DNA of 20,223 nucleotides from a virus, in the IMG/VR virus record IMGVR_UViG_3300046413_000500, positions 1 through 20,223 of that record. One strand, written 5' to 3'. The position numbers and the translations under genes are program-made. Below are positions 7,159 to 14,083 of the stretch, in pieces (position 1 is the stretch's first letter; each line of letters starts with the position of its first letter). Under the pieces are notes generated by a model. It saw only the letters and a list, made by a program, of their open reading frames with translations, made no database searches and was not told the origin of the DNA.

Positions 7159-7629
7159 TCAGGACTTAACTACTTCTTTAACTTCTTTGATTAGTTCGTC
7201 AAAGCTGTTAACTAAAGTAATACCGTATCGCTGGCACACAATTTCTACGTTACCTTTGCGCCAAAATCCATCTGGGCAGCACACAATAACATTATCTTTC
7301 TTTGCAAATAACCCTAGTTCCATCAAGGTAATCGGGCTCTTTGTACTTGGATCAAAATAGAATACCACCAAGTCGCTGTACTCAAGTGCATCTAATTCCC
7401 AATTAACTTGTTCATTGAACTGAGGGTTAGATGCCTCTTGCACCCAAGATGAATCCCAATCATCGCGTCGTGGATTCAAAAATCGTAAGTTGGTATCTTC
7501 AAATTCTTTAACCAATCGTTCTTGCCAATGTTCGGCAGTACCCATTTCGATACTGCCGCCCAAGAAGATATTGCAAGTCATCCAATCGGAATTTTTGTAA
7601 TATAGTTCTGGTGACTTGATGTGCTTCAT
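7159..7629 (-). CDS. Nucleoside 2-deoxyribosyltransferase-like protein
   Basis: A 156-residue protein of the nucleoside 2-deoxyribosyltransferase-like fold (Nuc_deoxyrib_tr2 type). The N-terminal strand-loop IFLGGSIEMGTAEHW (21-35), the middle FLNPRRDDWD (50-59), and YSDLVVFYFDPST followed by MELGLFA with the expected nucleophile Glu104 (84-109) all match. Family members cleave or exchange the N-glycosidic bond of nucleosides or nucleotides; the fold is also shared with ADP-ribosyl cyclases and TIR-like NAD-cleaving enzymes. The ATG at 7629 overlaps the stop of the radical SAM gene and has GGAG five bases upstream. The longer frame to 7749 lies inside that gene and was rejected. Lying between the two NAD salvage genes, it may act on a nicotinamide- or ADP-ribose-containing nucleotide, which is inference. 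Confidence 0.8.
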   Translation of the reverse strand: MKHIKSPELYYKNSDWMTCNIFLGGSIEMGTAEHWQERLVKEFEDTNLRFLNPRRDDWDSSWVQEASNPQFNEQVNWELDALEYSDLVVFYFDPSTKSPITLMELGLFAKKDNVIVCCPDGFWRKGNVEIVCQRYGITLVNSFDELIKEVKEVVKS

Positions 7630-8588
7630 GCTGTCTCCAAGTTCCACTCTTTTGGAGTGTGAATTTTTTGCATGCCGCAACCAACCGATGGTTTTACGTG
7701 TTCTGGATGATCTGCCATCCAATCTTGCACATACCATAGTTGGCCGCATCCACCACCAATTGTATCTTGGCCAGCAGGATCAAATACTCTTACATTATAA
7801 CCCTCATTTAGCAATTGGTTACCAAACTCTATTGCTAAATTGCGTTGATAATTATTTGTTGCTTCAGCATGGGCATCACGTTCACAGATAACTGAGACGG
7901 TTGCTTCCCAAATTCGTGGATGATATAGTTTCAACAAACGTTGAACATCTTCATCTTTATCGTTACCTTCGTGAGCGCAGTAATTGAAATACGGTTTACG
8001 ACCAGTTTCCAAATGCCAACGAACACCAACATCAGCGATTTCTTGGAGATTCAATTTCTTATCAAATGGAATCAACTTATCACGAGCTTCATCTGTACTT
8101 TCGTGAATGCTGAATTGCAAACCAACTGTTGGAATTCGTTTGCTCATTTCGATGATCCATTGATAGCTTACCTTAGGACCTGATGAACTAATTAGTAGAG
8201 CAGCATTTGGGTACTTCTCATAAAGAATATCGAATGCTTGTTCAAGGTTCTTGTTCAAAGCAGGTTCGCCCATAGACATAACCATGATTTGCAACTTCTT
8301 GATTGATTGTGGATGCAATCCATCAATCTGTGTTTCAAGAATATATTCTGCTTGTGCTACGATTTCATCGGCGGTAAGGCTTCGAACGAAGTAATCTCCA
8401 GTCCCGCAAAAGCGACAGCCCATAGGACAACCGCACATAGTACTAATACAAAGAACAGTACGTTCATCATAGGTTGGATAACGGTAAAGTACTGACTCAA
8501 TTGCGATGTCATCTTTCTCAAATACGTATTTTTTAACATGTTCTTTTTCGTCTTCAAAGACATTAATATTTTTCCATTGATGTTGCAT
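7626..8588 (-). CDS. RlmN-like radical SAM methyltransferase, short form
   Basis: A 320-residue radical SAM enzyme close to RlmN, which methylates C2 of A2503 in 23S rRNA and of A37 in some tRNAs. The cluster motif is CPMGCRFC, with Cys54, Cys58 and Cys61. Cys47 lies seven residues before the cluster, as Cys118 does in E. coli RlmN, and Cys281 in GGGCGQL matches the methyl-carrying Cys355. GEPALNK (107-113) is the SAM-binding GEP motif, and QFSIHESTDEARDKLIP (158-174) fits the family's LSLHAPNDEIR region. It lacks the N-terminal accessory domain of about 70 residues that contacts RNA. All catalytic cysteines are therefore kept while the usual RNA-binding part is missing. GGAG precedes the ATG. 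It sits in the NAD operon between NadM and the deoxyribosyltransferase. Target RNA unknown. Confidence 0.82.
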   Translation of the reverse strand: MQHQWKNINVFEDEKEHVKKYVFEKDDIAIESVLYRYPTYDERTVLCISTMCGCPMGCRFCGTGDYFVRSLTADEIVAQAEYILETQIDGLHPQSIKKLQIMVMSMGEPALNKNLEQAFDILYEKYPNAALLISSSGPKVSYQWIIEMSKRIPTVGLQFSIHESTDEARDKLIPFDKKLNLQEIADVGVRWHLETGRKPYFNYCAHEGNDKDEDVQRLLKLYHPRIWEATVSVICERDAHAEATNNYQRNLAIEFGNQLLNEGYNVRVFDPAGQDTIGGGCGQLWYVQDWMADHPEHVKPSVGCGMQKIHTPKEWNLETA

Positions 8589-8598
8589 AGTAAGCTCC

Positions 8599-9573
8599 TT
8601 ACAGTTTTGCGAAAGCGGGAATAGGCATTACACCTGTTACTTTTGAGATGATGTCTTTATGATCATCATACATTTCAATGTTATTCAAAGCGTCAGTTAG
8701 CGGAATCCATTTACAAAGTGCTGCATCATCTGCACCATTCGCACGAGGTAAAGAACCATCAGGATTAGGACTGATTCGCATGTACACAGCCATTGTATTT
8801 CGAGGAATACCAAATGAACGTGATGGATCATCAAACAATTCAGTCTTTACAATAGAACCGCGTAGAACCTTTTCTGGGACTCTTACATTTGTTTCTTCTT
8901 GTAATTCTCGGATTGCGCAGGATAGAAAAGTTTCACGTTGATTACGAAAGCCTCCTGGCAATGCCCAAGCACCTCGGCCTGGACTAAACTTGCGTTGGAT
9001 GAGGAGAACGTGACCTTGGCATTCGAGAATGGCATCACTACAGTTGAAGTTGAGTGTTTCTGGGAATGGGTAGTTTGCAAATAGTGCCGTCTCTTTCTTG
9101 TAGAATTCGTAATCACCCCTTACGGTTTCTGGCATGTCTGGATCATCTGTCTCAAACATACGTTTACGAATTGCTGTTGCGTTGATTTTGTATTCAGCTT
9201 CAATGCTTTTAAATCGCAGTTCTGGGAACCACTTTAAATAATCATTACCATCTTTTAAATGGCCGAACAAAATTGGTGATTCAATTTCGTAATGCTCAAT
9301 TGTTGAGCGTACATCTGACATCCATTGGGTGTCAGAATATTTGTAATCATTTAATGGGACGATTTCGAAGTTTGAAATTCGGTGCGCCCATAACTTTGAA
9401 CGAATCATATTTACTCGTTCTTGATATGTCCATGGGTTACGAATACTTCGGCATTGGTTAGCAGAACCAACGAAGATGTAGAGTTTGTCTACTTGGGAAG
9501 CAGCAATACCCAGCGCGTGGATATGCCCTTGGTGTATGGGCTGGAAACGCCCAATAAAGATACCATTTTTCAT
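8599..9573 (-). CDS. nadM: Bifunctional NMN adenylyltransferase / Nudix hydrolase
   Basis: A 324-residue two-domain protein. Residues 1-145 are a nucleotidyltransferase that joins NMN and ATP into NAD+: GRFQPIHQGH (8-17) carries the HxGH motif, and NATAIRKRMF (131-140) is the family's ISxTxxR-type motif. Residues about 175-324 are a Nudix domain with a complete box, GGFRNQRE, seven residues, then RELQEE (207-227), so it should be active, perhaps as an ADP-ribose pyrophosphatase. The same fusion occurs as NatV of T4-like vibriophages and in some bacteria. AAGGAG lies eight bases before the ATG and a promoter lies at 9626-9647. It completes NAD+ salvage begun by NadV, while the Nudix part may recycle ADP-ribose or hydrolyse it after NAD+ has been cleaved. 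Confidence 0.94.
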   Translation of the reverse strand: MKNGIFIGRFQPIHQGHIHALGIAASQVDKLYIFVGSANQCRSIRNPWTYQERVNMIRSKLWAHRISNFEIVPLNDYKYSDTQWMSDVRSTIEHYEIESPILFGHLKDGNDYLKWFPELRFKSIEAEYKINATAIRKRMFETDDPDMPETVRGDYEFYKKETALFANYPFPETLNFNCSDAILECQGHVLLIQRKFSPGRGAWALPGGFRNQRETFLSCAIRELQEETNVRVPEKVLRGSIVKTELFDDPSRSFGIPRNTMAVYMRISPNPDGSLPRANGADDAALCKWIPLTDALNNIEMYDDHKDIISKVTGVMPIPAFAKL

Positions 9574-9625
9574 TTTCTAAACTCCTTAGAAATATAACGA
9601 TAGACTGCCTACCGTTGATTTATTT

Positions 9626-9647
9626 ATTATAACACGATTTGATTAAT
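9626..9647 (-). promoter_or_regulatory. Phage promoter, ATTAAT-N10-TATAAT, for the NadM operon
   Basis: On the minus strand TATAAT is at 9631-9626, preceded by CGTGT, and ATTAAT at 9647-9642. The initially transcribed stretch contains ATCAAC as at 7117 and 11307. It starts the nadM, RlmN-like and deoxyribosyltransferase-like operon. Confidence 0.6.
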
Positions 9648-10115
9648 TTATTCGCTTGTTTTAAATTTAATCTTAAAACATGTCTTATCTTTGAACTTAC
9701 GATATGCAAGTGCGATGAAACCTGGCGGCCGATTACGCTTTTCATGTGTACCGTACATTACTTTTTTGAATCCGTTGTGAATTGACGGAAGTGCTTTTTC
9801 AAACAAAAACCAAAGCATCAAAAGCATTAACATGATTCCGATAATGGCAACATATATCGTGCATGTGATTTCACCCCAAAGACTTAGTGTTACATCGTTT
9901 GTAAAATAGTTGTACACTTCATATAGCATATTGCCAGTTAGCCCAATTGCCGTTAGTCCTGCACCAGCAGCCAATGCAAACCAAAATAGTCCTTGTAGAA
10001 CTGCTTGTGTATATGAGCAAAGATCATTATCATCTCGCCACTCTCGAACTCGTCGTGTACCAAAGTTAGACAACCAAAAGTGCCACGAGTTAGTTTTTAA
10101 TTCAAATTCCATCAT
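9648..10115 (-). CDS. Two-helix membrane protein, unknown function
   Basis: A 155-residue protein with an amphipathic, Arg/Asp-rich N-terminal part (SNFGTRRVREWRDDNDLC, 16-33), a membrane segment at about 40-60 (LQGLFWFALAAGAGLTAIG), a second at about 86-108 (TIYVAIIGIMLMLLMLWF) and a basic C-terminal tail rich in Lys and Arg. No family name known to me. GGAAAG precedes the ATG at 10115; an adjacent ATG at 10112 is also possible. It ends next to the NadM-operon promoter. Confidence 0.65.
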   Translation of the reverse strand: MMEFELKTNSWHFWLSNFGTRRVREWRDDNDLCSYTQAVLQGLFWFALAAGAGLTAIGLTGNMLYEVYNYFTNDVTLSLWGEITCTIYVAIIGIMLMLLMLWFLFEKALPSIHNGFKKVMYGTHEKRNRPPGFIALAYRKFKDKTCFKIKFKTSE

Positions 10116-10125
10116 TTTCTTTCCT

Positions 10126-10473
10126 TCACCATTTAATTAACATGTATGGGTGATCTTCATATTTTACTTCATCATCCATAGAACCTAAACCGCCGCCAAC
10201 CTTGATATTACGAGTATCAATTACCAGCATAAAACCATGACGTTTAAGTTCTTTTTCGATTAGTCGTTGAACTGGATTAAGCTCTGGTGGATAGAAGGGT
10301 TTCTTTTCAATGTTTACCCAATCATCATGATAAAGTACATCAGCAGGATAAAGTTCTCGTTTGCCCAGTGATGCCGCTTCACGAATCTTTTCACCTAACT
10401 TATCAAGGCGCTGATCTAACACCGCTTTACTTTGCTCAACCAATTGACGAGCTTCTTGAGCATTGATGTTCAT
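10126..10473 (-). CDS. Conserved-looking small phage protein
   Basis: A 115-residue protein. The first 38 residues are one charged helix (ARQLVEQSKAVLDQRLDKLG), possibly a coiled coil; the rest contains a basic helix RLIEKELKRHGF and a strand-rich end. The helix followed by REAASLGKREL looks like a recurrent phage protein type, but I cannot give it a function. GGAG precedes the ATG, which overlaps the upstream stop as ATGA. Confidence 0.65.
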   Translation of the reverse strand: MNINAQEARQLVEQSKAVLDQRLDKLGEKIREAASLGKRELYPADVLYHDDWVNIEKKPFYPPELNPVQRLIEKELKRHGFMLVIDTRNIKVGGGLGSMDDEVKYEDHPYMLIKW

Positions 10474-10691
10474 TCTTCAACTCCGAAATGTTCCATTGCT
10501 GTGTACTTACCCGCTTTGATAATACCTTTAGCATCATGAAAACGACCGTCATTGATAACAACATCAAATGCTGCTTTTAGCATTAACTCGGCGAACTTTT
10601 CCTTGTCAAAAGTTACACGATCAAATCCATTATCAACTCCATGCTCAACGGTGGTGGCTTGCTCAATTAGTTCTTGAATTTGATTGTTCAT
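10470..10691 (-). CDS. Small phage protein, paralogue of 3631-3870
   Basis: A 73-residue protein: MNNQIQELIEQA at the start, KFAELMLKAAFDVV in the middle and MEHFGVEE at the end. These are the three hallmarks of a small family repeated within T4-like genomes; the gene at 3631-3870 is a more diverged copy. The ATG at 10691 has GGAG seven bases upstream and begins two bases after the preceding stop. Function unknown. Confidence 0.7.
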   Translation of the reverse strand: MNNQIQELIEQATTVEHGVDNGFDRVTFDKEKFAELMLKAAFDVVINDGRFHDAKGIIKAGKYTAMEHFGVEE

Positions 10692-10692
10692 A

Positions 10693-11079
10693 TCAGTACT
10701 CCATGTTACCAAGACGGTCAAATGTGCTCACGCCACGGCGCTTGGCATTGATGTAGACAATGTTCTTTTGACTGTAACGCTTTTCTTTAACGTCATCTTC
10801 ATCAACAAACTGGTTACATTCCCAGCCAATATATTGCTTGTAGCTTTGACGCAGTTCAGCAATTTCTTCAGCATCAAATTGAATGTCCCAATTTTTAAGT
10901 TCATGACAGCGTTGAAGACGAACCCGTTCAACATAGTTTTGGAATGTCTGCTTGACAAGAGTGGCCGGAACCAATTCTTTATCAACGTCCATCCAATCAC
11001 CAACCATACCATTCCAAAGTTTGATATCTGGATTGCCAGGGATAGCGTTCAAAAGTTCAATCAGTTGTGACTTTTTCAT
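10693..11079 (-). CDS. Small phage protein, unknown
   Basis: A 128-residue protein opening MKKSQLIELLNAIPGNPD, then IKLWNGMVGDWMDVD. This opening (a helix, then NPDIxxWNG and DWM) is familiar from many small phage proteins of unknown role. The second half is charged and helical (FDAEEIAELRQSYKQY). The ATG at 11079 is the first in frame; an upstream TTG at 11091 was not used. Only a weak ribosome site is visible. Confidence 0.65.
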   Translation of the reverse strand: MKKSQLIELLNAIPGNPDIKLWNGMVGDWMDVDKELVPATLVKQTFQNYVERVRLQRCHELKNWDIQFDAEEIAELRQSYKQYIGWECNQFVDEDDVKEKRYSQKNIVYINAKRRGVSTFDRLGNMEY

Positions 11080-11102
11080 GTTTGTATCCAAAGTATTCTT
11101 GA

Positions 11103-11276
11103 TTAGTAAACTTCTTTGATGATATCAAAGTCAGATTTTGGAAACTTCTCTTTGAATTCATCTGTCTTGACGTATTCATTGTATGACTTGGCATCAAAGA
11201 ATACTTTCTTCAATACAGATACGTGATTGTTTTTTGGACATACTGTCAAGTAGATCGAAGTTGCTTTACCGGCCAT
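11103..11276 (-). CDS. Small phage protein, unknown
   Basis: A 57-residue protein (MAGKATSIYLTVCPKN at the start) with a mixed strand and helix pattern and a Lys-rich end (TDEFKEKFPKSDFDIIKEVY). The ATG at 11276 has AAAGGA seven bases upstream and sits about 30 bases after a clear phage promoter. The frame stays open back to 11453 through the promoter and the lipoprotein gene, which was rejected. Confidence 0.65.
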   Translation of the reverse strand: MAGKATSIYLTVCPKNNHVSVLKKVFFDAKSYNEYVKTDEFKEKFPKSDFDIIKEVY

Positions 11277-11306
11277 GATTAGTTCCTTTAAGTTGTTGAT
11301 AGATTT

Positions 11307-11330
11307 ATTATACCACAGAAAATGATTAAA
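11307..11330 (-). promoter_or_regulatory. Phage promoter, TTTAAT-N12-TATAAT
   Basis: On the minus strand TATAAT lies at 11312-11307 after TGTGG, with TTTAAT at 11330-11325. The sequence 11297-11319 differs at one position or so from the promoter near 1581, including the downstream ATCTATCAA stretch. It drives the small gene at 11103 and those that follow, and overlaps the stop of the lipoprotein gene. Confidence 0.6.
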
Positions 11331-11487
11331 TTGGATCTTTGATGCAAGTTTTTCCGGTATTTGTGTAAAAATCTTCATTCCAATGTTTTGTGTAAACGAC
11401 ACCGTTGACACATTTTGCCATCGGTGTGCCTTCTTTCTTGCCACACCCAACAAGTAATACCATTGTTATAAGTACAAGAAATTTCAT
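11326..11487 (-). CDS. Small lipoprotein with signal sequence
   Basis: A 53-residue protein: MKFLVLITMVLLVGCGKKEG opens with a short Lys-containing n-region, a hydrophobic core and the lipobox LVGC, so cleavage and lipidation at Cys15 are expected. The mature 39 residues contain two more Cys and end in CIKDPI. A phage lipoprotein of this size could be an outer-membrane spanin part, a superinfection-exclusion (Cor-like) factor or another envelope modifier; no inner-membrane spanin partner is evident nearby. Its start overlaps the upstream stop as TAATG. Confidence 0.75.
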   Translation of the reverse strand: MKFLVLITMVLLVGCGKKEGTPMAKCVNGVVYTKHWNEDFYTNTGKTCIKDPI

Positions 11488-11684
11488 TAATATTTACTCA
11501 CGGTTACTTTGTCACGACATTCTGGACATTCGATGAAATGATACACATCACGCCCACCACCATAGTCAACTTCAACACGTTCCTGGATATCACGAGGAAC
11601 ATATTCCAATGTGCATCCGCAGTTTTTACAAACTACTTCTTTAACTACACTTCGGTGTGGGGGTTTACTTACTACTGTTACCAT
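11487..11684 (-). CDS. Zinc-ribbon protein
   Basis: A 65-residue protein with CKNCGC (about 19-24) and CPEC (about 53-56), a standard four-Cys zinc ribbon, separated by about 30 residues with strand character (TLEYVPRDIQERVEVDYGGG). No catalytic motif; nucleic-acid or protein contact is likely. TAATG overlaps join it to genes on both sides. Confidence 0.7.
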   Translation of the reverse strand: MVTVVSKPPHRSVVKEVVCKNCGCTLEYVPRDIQERVEVDYGGGRDVYHFIECPECRDKVTVSKY

Positions 11685-12031
11685 TATTTCGTTCCTTCTG
11701 TCTTTTCAAATTTCTTCTTAAGACGTTCGTATGTTGCGAGTTCTTTTTCTTCCTTGGTCTTCTTAGCTTTTGCTTGCTTTTCTTTTTCAGCCTCGAATTC
11801 TTTGCGGCGCTTGTTATACTCTTTGTCGGTTTCAAGACGTCGCTCACGTAAACGTAATTCTTTGCCGCCATCATAGCCATAAGACTGGACAAAGAAATAA
11901 ATGTCACGCTTCCCGTATTCTTTCTTAAGACTTTCCATTTGAGCAATGACTTCATCAAATGTCTTATATTCAATTACGTCAAAGTCAATATAGTCATTAA
12001 GTTCAACATCTACGATTTGTTTCTGTATCAT
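11684..12031 (-). CDS. Coiled-coil phage protein, unknown
   Basis: A 115-residue protein. Residues 1-55 look like a small alpha/beta domain (DYIDFDVIEYKTFDEVIAQM, then DIYFFVQSYGYDGG). Residues about 58-115 are a very charged helix rich in Lys, Glu and Arg, probably a coiled coil. No family recognised. The stop overlaps the zinc-ribbon start. Confidence 0.65.
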   Translation of the reverse strand: MIQKQIVDVELNDYIDFDVIEYKTFDEVIAQMESLKKEYGKRDIYFFVQSYGYDGGKELRLRERRLETDKEYNKRRKEFEAEKEKQAKAKKTKEEKELATYERLKKKFEKTEGTK

Positions 12032-12032
12032 A

Positions 12033-12506
12033 TTACACCGCCTTGCAAATTAAACCATGCGTTTGACAGCATGATTCCACATCGGTCAGGATACGTCTGA
12101 GTTCATCAATGTTGATTTTCAAAAACTGAATAGTCATATAATTAGCAACTTCTTGTTCAAGTGTAAGATCCTGTTCATCCCTGATTTTTATTGCGTTGGC
12201 AAGATACGATTCTTTGCCAGCAATTGTCTTTTGAAGATTATCGCGGACAATAGAGATATTCATTTCTGGTTCTTCATCATCTTTTTTAACTGTAAATCCA
12301 TAGCCCCCACGGCATGAACCATCGTATGGTTGAATGATCACAAAGAATTTCGTTTGATGTTTTTCATTATATTGTGTATAAGCATATGAATGCGCTTTAG
12401 CCAAGTCATCTGATTCAAACAATACTTTGGTTATGTCATAACTCCAATAGTCATTAGGGTTAGAACACTCAAAAACCTGATAAAAACTTTTTTGAAATTT
12501 ATTCAT
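12033..12506 (-). CDS. Hypothetical phage protein
   Basis: A 157-residue protein starting MNKFQKSFYQVFEC. The N-terminal half is aromatic-rich and strand-like (KFFVIIQPYDGSCRGGYGFTV); the C-terminal half is helical (NISIVRDNLQKTIAGKE and IQFLKINIDELRRIL). No motif recognised. It overlaps the preceding small membrane gene by TAATG. Confidence 0.6.
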   Translation of the reverse strand: MNKFQKSFYQVFECSNPNDYWSYDITKVLFESDDLAKAHSYAYTQYNEKHQTKFFVIIQPYDGSCRGGYGFTVKKDDEEPEMNISIVRDNLQKTIAGKESYLANAIKIRDEQDLTLEQEVANYMTIQFLKINIDELRRILTDVESCCQTHGLICKAV

Positions 12507-12664
12507 TAAAAATATCCGTTTCCAATAGAGTTAATCTTCTTCATTTGCTCTTCATATTGACGTTCGGCTTGGTTCTGTTTATGAACGAAGAAGTACAAGA
12601 TAACCCATGCTATGCATAGACCAAAGAGCCACATAATTGGAACAGTCAAATCACAGTTTGTCAT
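12506..12664 (-). CDS. Small single-span membrane protein
   Basis: A 52-residue protein: a hydrophobic segment at residues 7-26 (VPIMWLFGLCIAWVILYFFV) followed by a charged helix (HKQNQAERQYEEQMKK). This is the shape of a small membrane-anchored phage protein. Its ATG lies inside the end of 12651-12845 (14-base overlap) and its stop overlaps the next start. Function unknown. Confidence 0.6.
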   Translation of the reverse strand: MTNCDLTVPIMWLFGLCIAWVILYFFVHKQNQAERQYEEQMKKINSIGNGYF

Positions 12665-12845
12665 TTTCATCTTCCATGTTTAAGTACATCACATACGCTG
12701 CGTTTAAATCAATACCTAACACAACGAAAAAGATTAGCAAGAACTCGAGTGGTTTATTGACGATTGATATTTCAGCATAGCCAAGAAATAGTCCCAATAA
12801 AGCATATAGAATAATGCCTAAGTAATTTGTTTTTAGCTTTTTCAT
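12651..12845 (-). CDS. Small two-helix membrane protein
   Basis: A 64-residue protein with membrane segments at about 8-28 and 33-55, a short loop EISIVNKP between them and an acidic end MEDENDKL. Short, hydrophobic, no family recognised. It follows the gene at 12846-13079 directly. Confidence 0.6.
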   Translation of the reverse strand: MKKLKTNYLGIILYALLGLFLGYAEISIVNKPLEFLLIFFVVLGIDLNAAYVMYLNMEDENDKL

Positions 12846-13079
12846 TTACATCTCTTGCAAGTAAAACACATCTTGGCCATTCCAAACATTACACATGTAA
12901 TCTTTGTCGTTACATCTAAATGTCAGAATTTTAACACCGAACTTTGGTGGGTATGTATTGATAACAACAAGTTCAAAACCTGGATCAAATCCGGCGGCAT
13001 CAGCTAACCAAAATTTATCTCGTAATTGCATACACCCAAGAATGGGATAGAAGTCTGTTGGAAGTTTGATCGTTTTCAT
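12846..13079 (-). CDS. Hypothetical phage protein
   Basis: A 77-residue protein (MKTIKLPTDFYPILGCMQLR at the start), rich in aromatic residues and predicted strands (FELVVINTYPPKFGVKILTF), ending VFYLQEM. Not recognised. The ATG at 13079 overlaps the stop of the small membrane gene 13076-13237 as ATGA, which fixes the start; a TTG-opened longer frame to 13121 was rejected. Confidence 0.6.
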   Translation of the reverse strand: MKTIKLPTDFYPILGCMQLRDKFWLADAAGFDPGFELVVINTYPPKFGVKILTFRCNDKDYMCNVWNGQDVFYLQEM

Positions 13080-13237
13080 TTCATAATCCCAACAGCAATA
13101 AATGTTAACAGAATAGAACAAAAGAATGGAAGTACTTTGAAAACCAACGCGCTTTGAATATTCTTTGTGCTAATTACTAGAGCAAAGATTGCCTGCAACG
13201 CAGCAATCACTAGAATAATGATTTCATTGTTATTCAT
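13076..13237 (-). CDS. Small two-helix membrane protein
   Basis: A 53-residue hydrophobic protein, starting MNNNEIIILVIAALQAIFAL, with membrane segments at about 5-23 and 35-52. It overlaps its neighbours on both sides as ATGA, which supports it being real despite its size. Function unknown. Confidence 0.6.
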   Translation of the reverse strand: MNNNEIIILVIAALQAIFALVISTKNIQSALVFKVLPFFCSILLTFIAVGIMK

Positions 13238-13410
13238 TGGCGGGCCTCTTGTCTTCCTTGTTCGATTAATTTAATTGCGTACTCTTTGTCTTTAGGAGTT
13301 TCATCAGCAAGCATTTTATTGATTGTATCACGAATTTTTACAGCCGCTGAAGGCTTTGACTTTTCGTATTTGAAACCAATTTTTACGTAGTCGTTTTCAG
13401 CGTGTACCAT
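13234..13410 (-). CDS. Small charged phage protein
   Basis: A 58-residue protein, starting MVHAENDYVKIGFKYEKSKP, mostly helical and charged afterwards (KIRDTINKMLADETPKDK). Not recognised. TAATG overlap with the macro-domain gene upstream and ATGA overlap with the membrane gene downstream support it. Confidence 0.6.
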   Translation of the reverse strand: MVHAENDYVKIGFKYEKSKPSAAVKIRDTINKMLADETPKDKEYAIKLIEQGRQEARQ

Positions 13411-13886
13411 TATTTGAACTCCACTAAAGTTACTGTACCGCCTTTTTTACCGACTTCATCGGCGAACCATTCAAGTAAGCCAATAATTTTTTGCGGATCA
13501 CCTTTTGCTAAACCCATTCCGATGTAGGGGAAACCAAATCGTCGACCGGGATAACAGAACAGAAGTTTTTGCAGAATCAGTTCAAATGCGGTGTATTCAA
13601 ATTCATCATCGCCTGTGCTCATTTTATATTGAGTATATGCATTAATGATATTAAAGCAATCGCTGTCAGTAAATACTACCTCATCTGTCCATGCACCGAG
13701 CTTAGTATAATCACCCCGCATAGTTTCGCTATCTGCGTTTGCAACGTGCGGGTATCGTTCGCGAATTTCTCGTGCAATACCACCACCCATTGTGTTGAAG
13801 CAATTGCATCCTTGAACGACGATATCAAAGTCGCCGTTCTCAGCCATGTCTAGTAAATTACCTTGTGCGTGTTTAAGCATTTTCAT
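13410..13886 (-). CDS. Macro-domain protein (ADP-ribose binding or hydrolysing)
   Basis: A 158-residue single macro domain. The ADP-ribose pocket is clear: GNLLDMAENGDFDIVVQGCN (9-28), then CFNTMGGGIARE (29-40) with the Asn and Gly-rich loop of the family, and the second loop FPYIGMGLAKGD (about 118-129). Closest in style to Poa1p/ADP-ribose-1''-phosphate phosphatases and to DarG-type deADP-ribosylases. It may remove ADP-ribose from nucleic acid or protein, or process the ADP-ribose phosphate left by tRNA splicing-type repair. Two possible ATGs (13886 and 13880) are close together. Confidence 0.88.
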   Translation of the reverse strand: MKMLKHAQGNLLDMAENGDFDIVVQGCNCFNTMGGGIAREIRERYPHVANADSETMRGDYTKLGAWTDEVVFTDSDCFNIINAYTQYKMSTGDDEFEYTAFELILQKLLFCYPGRRFGFPYIGMGLAKGDPQKIIGLLEWFADEVGKKGGTVTLVEFK

Positions 13887-13891
13887 CTTTC

Positions 13892-14077
13892 TTAATCAAT
13901 GGTTGTCATTTCAATGATGTACATCTTACATCCCGGATCAATTATATCAAGAACCGCAATAGCAGACTCACCTTGCATCGTGATCTTACGTGTCGCAGGG
14001 TGCTCCTTAAGAGGAATCCTATAATCGCATTCCTCGACGAACTCGGTTGGGCAGATATAGACTTGATATGTTTTCAT
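13892..14077 (-). CDS. Small phage protein with leaderless-type start
   Basis: A 61-residue protein (MKTYQVYICPTEFVEECDYR at the start), probably a small beta-rich domain; family not recognised. TATAAT ends seven bases before the ATG at 14077, so transcription should begin at or next to the start codon and no ribosome site fits between. It would head the unit that includes the macro-domain gene. Confidence 0.6.
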   Translation of the reverse strand: MKTYQVYICPTEFVEECDYRIPLKEHPATRKITMQGESAIAVLDIIDPGCKMYIIEMTTID

Positions 14078-14083
14078 AGATCA

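Noticed and set aside
7630-7749. N-terminal extension of the deoxyribosyltransferase-like frame
   Set aside because: Lies in the 3' part of the radical SAM gene; the fold begins after the ATG at 7629, which has GGAG upstream.
11277-11453. N-terminal extension of the 11103-11276 frame
   Set aside because: Overlaps the lipoprotein gene in another frame and crosses the promoter; AAAGGA supports the ATG at 11276.
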